Part shown: positions 60,526 through 64,000 of the stretch, piece by piece
How positions within the stretch are numbered: position 1 is the first letter of the stretch
Layout: every line of letters begins with the position of its first letter
Assembly: GCA_006176705.1 (NCBI GenBank)
Contig: QRFJ01000048.1
Span: forward strand, 721,221 to 785,220
DNA from: Cocos nucifera
Taxonomy: Eukaryota; Streptophyta; Magnoliopsida; Arecales; Arecaceae
Reading direction: 5' to 3'
DNA length: 64,000 bases
Made by a program: the position numbers and the translations under genes
The notes under the pieces: generated by a model
What the model was told of the DNA's origin: nothing
The model's input: only the letters and a program-made list of their open reading frames with translations
Database searches by the model: none

Positions 60526-62959
60526 ATGGATGTTGCGAACCCGGGTGGCGATGAAACCCTAACCAGGTGAAGTTCCATCAAGTTCTGAATCTTTCATTCA
60601 ATTTCTCATTCATCTAATTGGGATGCTTTTGTCTTAAATCCGGTCAAAACCTAGTATTGTTTGGGTTTTAATTGAACTAATTTATCCAGGAAAGTTCCTC
60701 AACTTGTTAATGTTCTGAAAGAGATGAAGGATGGATTGGATGTTGTGAGGAGCAAAGTAGAAAAACTAACCCAAAAGGTATTCCCTAAACTCATTCTCTC
60801 TATCTATATTCTTCAGTTTTTCAGTGAAAAGAAATTCTCGTTAAGTTTTGTACTTTGGTGTTTTTTCCTTTTAATCTGGTTTATTCAAAGATTTCTTGAA
60901 ACAAATTTTAAGGATTAGTGATGCAGAAATCTACAGTTTTATGCTGTCTTTCTTGGGTTTTTGTTAGCAAAGAAACTGCTGGTGAATTTTGTGTTTTCAT
61001 CCTATTCGCTTTCTCAGGTTCTTTCCTGAGTTTTTGAAAGAAAATATGGGTTATTGTAGCATACTTGGAAAAGCATTGGATGGTATTGCTATACCAAAAC
61101 CAATGAGGATATAATTTTTTAATAATATTTTGTATTCTCCTGCACTGTATTTTTCTTGGGTTTTAGTTGATTTTTTTTTTGAACCTTGCTAAGTTCTGGA
61201 AGATTTTTCAATAAACAAATAGTTTGGTCTACAATGGTTGCTCATCAGGTGAGGGGAAAGCAATTCCCAATAGCAGATGGGATGAGCTACCTAGAGGCAA
61301 AGCATCTTTTGCTTCTGAGTTACTGCCAGTCCATTGTCTACTATTTGCTGTCAACTGAGGGACATCCTGTTGTTCGAAGCCTTGTGGAGATCAGATTGTT
61401 TCTTGAAAAGGTCTGTCTTTTTTCCCATTTTCTTGATTTATGCTTGCTTCATGAAGTTATTCCTGATCATCCCATATTCTTCAAAATAATTATGTAATAG
61501 ATTTGTCCAATAGATAAGAAGCTGGCATACCAAGTTCAAAAGCTCACCCGGGCTGCTGGGAATGTTGCATCTGAGAAGACAGTGAGTGTCAATGTGAACG
61601 AGAAATATGAGAGACAAGAGGAGGAGGACCCATTGAAGTACCGCCCAAATCTTGACATGCTTGTTAGCAAGTCAGCACAGGCTGTCCAGGTGAGCACAAC
61701 TGTATTCTCTATTTTTTTCTTCCAAATTTTGTGTTTTGATTCATTTTCTGGAGGCCTGGTTTGTTGTTTGAACTCCAATGCTCCGATATGGACAATCCTA
61801 TTTCTTGCTGTGCCTGCTGGAGTCAATTTTTTGGCTGTCGTAGCAGTTCATTGCCACGGTTGCACCATCTTTTCTATCATTTTTCTTGTGATGGTTAGAC
61901 TAAATGTCTTGAGACACGTCTGGATGCATTACCATGCTAGATGGCTTACCAGCAAATCAGGTTTTTAATTGTAAAAGTAATCAGCATAGTTGTTGTTGTT
62001 TGTTAGAAGAGAGACTGGAACGGGGAGAAATTGGAGAGATGGATAAGATTTGAAATCTTGTAATTGCTAGTAGTCCCAGATGCTTTAAATTGCCTGGCTA
62101 TGATCGGATTCTCTGGTGAAACTCTTTGTTTTAATTGGTTTTACCTTTCCTTATATATATATATATATTATTATTTTTTTCTAGTTAAATTTTCCTCTAT
62201 TTTGCCTGAATTCTGCTAGCTTTGCTGTTTTATGTTATTCAAGTCAACTTTATTAATTATTTAGATTCTTACAGATGCTTGCAAAAATGTGTCAGTATTG
62301 TGCCTTTCAGCTGTTTACCAATCAAGTATATTCTTTTCCTTTATTTCTTAATTATTGAACAACTTAATTGAAATATGATGCACCAGACATGATGACAAAA
62401 CATTTTCTTAAGTCTTAAGAGATCTTAGCCCATTGGGTTTGGAGTTGAATCTATGTTGTATCATTGAGGTAGCTGAGACCAAAATATATGTCTTCTCTAT
62501 AGAGAGGATAGATTCCTGACATTGTGTAATGCTGCACTTTAGGATAATGGAGGTGTTTATTGTCCCCCTAGGTTTGCACCTACAAGCATGGATGAGGATA
62601 AGATAACAAAACAGGAGAAGCAGGCTTTGAGACAAGAAAAAGAATTGTTGCGACAGGCAAAACAAAGTTCTTATTGTTAAAGAGCTCATGGATGATTTTG
62701 AAGATAGACCTGAAGAGGTTAATTTCTAGTTACCATTCATATTGCTAATCTGACCGAATGCTGGTTTTATTAATTACCTGCTCTTTGCTGCAATTTGTCT
62801 GCAGGTGAAAGAAATCATAGGAGCTGAAAGCAGAGAACTTACAAGATACATAGCAAAGCGAGAGGAGTGTGCCAGGCAGGAAGAAGAGCTTTTTACTCGT
62901 GCACCAGTTACAAAAGTGGACAAATGAACAGAGAAGCACATGAGGAAGTCTAGAAATGG
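60526..62959 (+). pseudogene. Sas10/Utp3/C1D-family gene (neuroguidin-like), apparently inactivated
   Basis: Exons read from family alignment: 60526-60566, 60690-60777, 61249-61410, 61501-61689, 62543-62717 and 62805-62959. The product begins MDVANPGGDETLT. It continues VPQLVNVLKEMKDGLDVVRS, then ADGMSYLEAKHLLLLSYCQS, GHPVVRSLVEIRLFLEK and CPIDKKLAYQVQKLTRAAG, all typical of plant Sas10/C1D proteins that act in small-subunit rRNA processing. Three faults are seen. About seven residues are missing after VYYLL. One extra T near 62675 makes a TAA at 62678-62680 inside exon 5. A TGA at 62925-62927 in exon 6 replaces a basic codon. The expected last exon was not found. Introns are intact with GT-AG ends, so it is not a retrocopy. 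A sequencing error could explain the single-base insertion but not all three faults. Confidence 0.75.
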
Positions 62960-64000
62960 GTATGCAGTATTGTTATCATCTCCTTGAAAGAGAATATGGG
63001 AGTTTGTTTATTTTATGAAGAAACCTGTTATATTCTTGTTAGATGATAATATTATAAATTATCTCTACTCTTAAAGAGGAGTCCCTGTTGTGGACTTCTG
63101 CAACAGAATATGTGAAGTACAAATCTGGAAAGAAAGTAATGGAGCACCTATAACTTGAATGTGGGCAGTGGAAATAGCAGCAGAAAGCACGTTATCATGA
63201 ATGCTGTTCAACAGAAATGTCTTGCAAAACATAAAAAAGAAAAAGTTAAAGGAAGTGACAACTTACCGGCGGACAATGACTTGATGAACAGTTTCAGCAA
63301 GTAACAAAATAGATGCACTACAAAATTTTAAAAAGTCAATTCCCTTTCAACCTGGTACAAGAAATACTTAAAGTATATTAAAAGTGGCTCAATCTCCCAA
63401 TTTTTCAATTCCAAAAGTAACCGTAATTAGATTACTCATTTAAAGATTTAAATACTGTTATAATAACCCTAGTTAGGTTTTTGTCTTAGAAGGCATAAAT
63501 TATGATATACTTCCATTGAAGAGATTCCGACCTTTTGGAGTTTGAGAATAAGGACAGCATGTAGAAATAGGTGAGAGAAAATTTGATTCAGTAAGAAAGA
63601 AAGAATTAAAGAACTTTTATAAAAGATGTCTTGGTATATCTGGACTGTAAGAACTTTCAAGGGAAGAAAGAATTATTTTCAGATCTTTTTAGAATCTGGA
63701 CTTAGATAATCTCAAATCTAACATCTTTAGAATGCATGCAGAGCTGCATGTGCATCATAACTTGTAGCAACAAATATGATAACAGCATGAAGAAAGGGAA
63801 TAATATAATAGTTATCAATTTATGCATAACCCAGAAATGGGAGTTGAATGAGTAGTCACAATAACAGGTCCCACAATTTGTGCCAATGCTAAGAATTTTG
63901 ATTGCAAGGAGAAACTTTTTAGACTTTATGGACCAACAGGTCCCACAATTATAATACTTCTCCTGAACAATGCTTCTGCATTGCATGTGGAGAGTAGTAG
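62960..64000. other. Gene-free right edge
   Basis: AT-rich sequence without a supported frame. If the Sas10-family gene once had its usual last exon, it should lie here or beyond, but no matching coding stretch was found. A short segment TGGACCAACAGGTCCCACAAT near 63930 partly repeats CAGGTCCCACAATTTGTGCC at 63866. Confidence 0.4.

Noticed and set aside
60399..60581. Minus-strand hydrophobic 60-codon frame
   Set aside because: It is antisense to the first exon and leader of the Sas10-family gene, with no independent support.

Overview
The window is plant nuclear DNA. The genes have many GT-AG introns, often very long and T-rich. The predicted proteins are plant families, and the spaces between and inside genes are filled with LTR retrotransposons, small inverted-repeat elements and GA, AC and TA microsatellites. 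The CDP-diacylglycerol synthase N-terminus looks monocot-like, and the long TE-loaded introns would fit a palm-like genome. That species placement is inference. No bacterial feature, CRISPR array, rRNA or tRNA gene was recognised.

Layout. (1) 1-5055: the 3' end of a ubiquitin-conjugating E2 gene, a small unrecognised basic protein gene (2410-2835) and an AT-rich 300-bp duplicated inverted-repeat element. (2) 5061-15228: an almost complete but dead Ty3/gypsy retrotransposon of the Tat type on the minus strand, with two LTRs, a 5-bp target duplication GCGAT, gag, protease, RT, RNase H, a second RNase H and integrase. Its 3' untranslated part holds a 2.7-kb array of 36/44-bp hairpin-forming repeats. 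(3) 15819-33930: a CDP-diacylglycerol synthase gene (+, 11 coding exons, 425 aa). Its long 5'-leader intron carries a short LTR (TRIM-like) element, itself split by a non-autonomous Ty1/copia element. (4) 35173-41135: a sphingoid-1-phosphate / lipid phosphate phosphatase delta gene (+, 8 exons, 407 aa). (5) 43764-53262: a PP2A catalytic subunit gene (-, 11 exons, 313 aa), convergent with the preceding gene, with one GC-AG intron and two introns that open with long CT runs. (6) 53500-60500: AT-rich intergenic DNA. (7) 60526-62959: a Sas10/Utp3/C1D-family gene (+) that still has its introns but carries a frameshift and a nonsense codon.

The two neighbouring lipid genes act in membrane lipid metabolism. 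CDP-diacylglycerol synthase makes the precursor of phosphatidylinositol and phosphatidylglycerol, and the phosphatase dephosphorylates long-chain-base phosphates. Nothing in the sequence shows co-regulation. The strongest unusual structure is the hairpin-repeat array inside the Tat element. It looks like a satellite repeat forming in a retrotransposon 3' UTR.

Exon coordinates were read by eye from splice signals plus remembered family alignments. The reading frames close exactly in the three complete genes (1278, 1224 and 942 nt).
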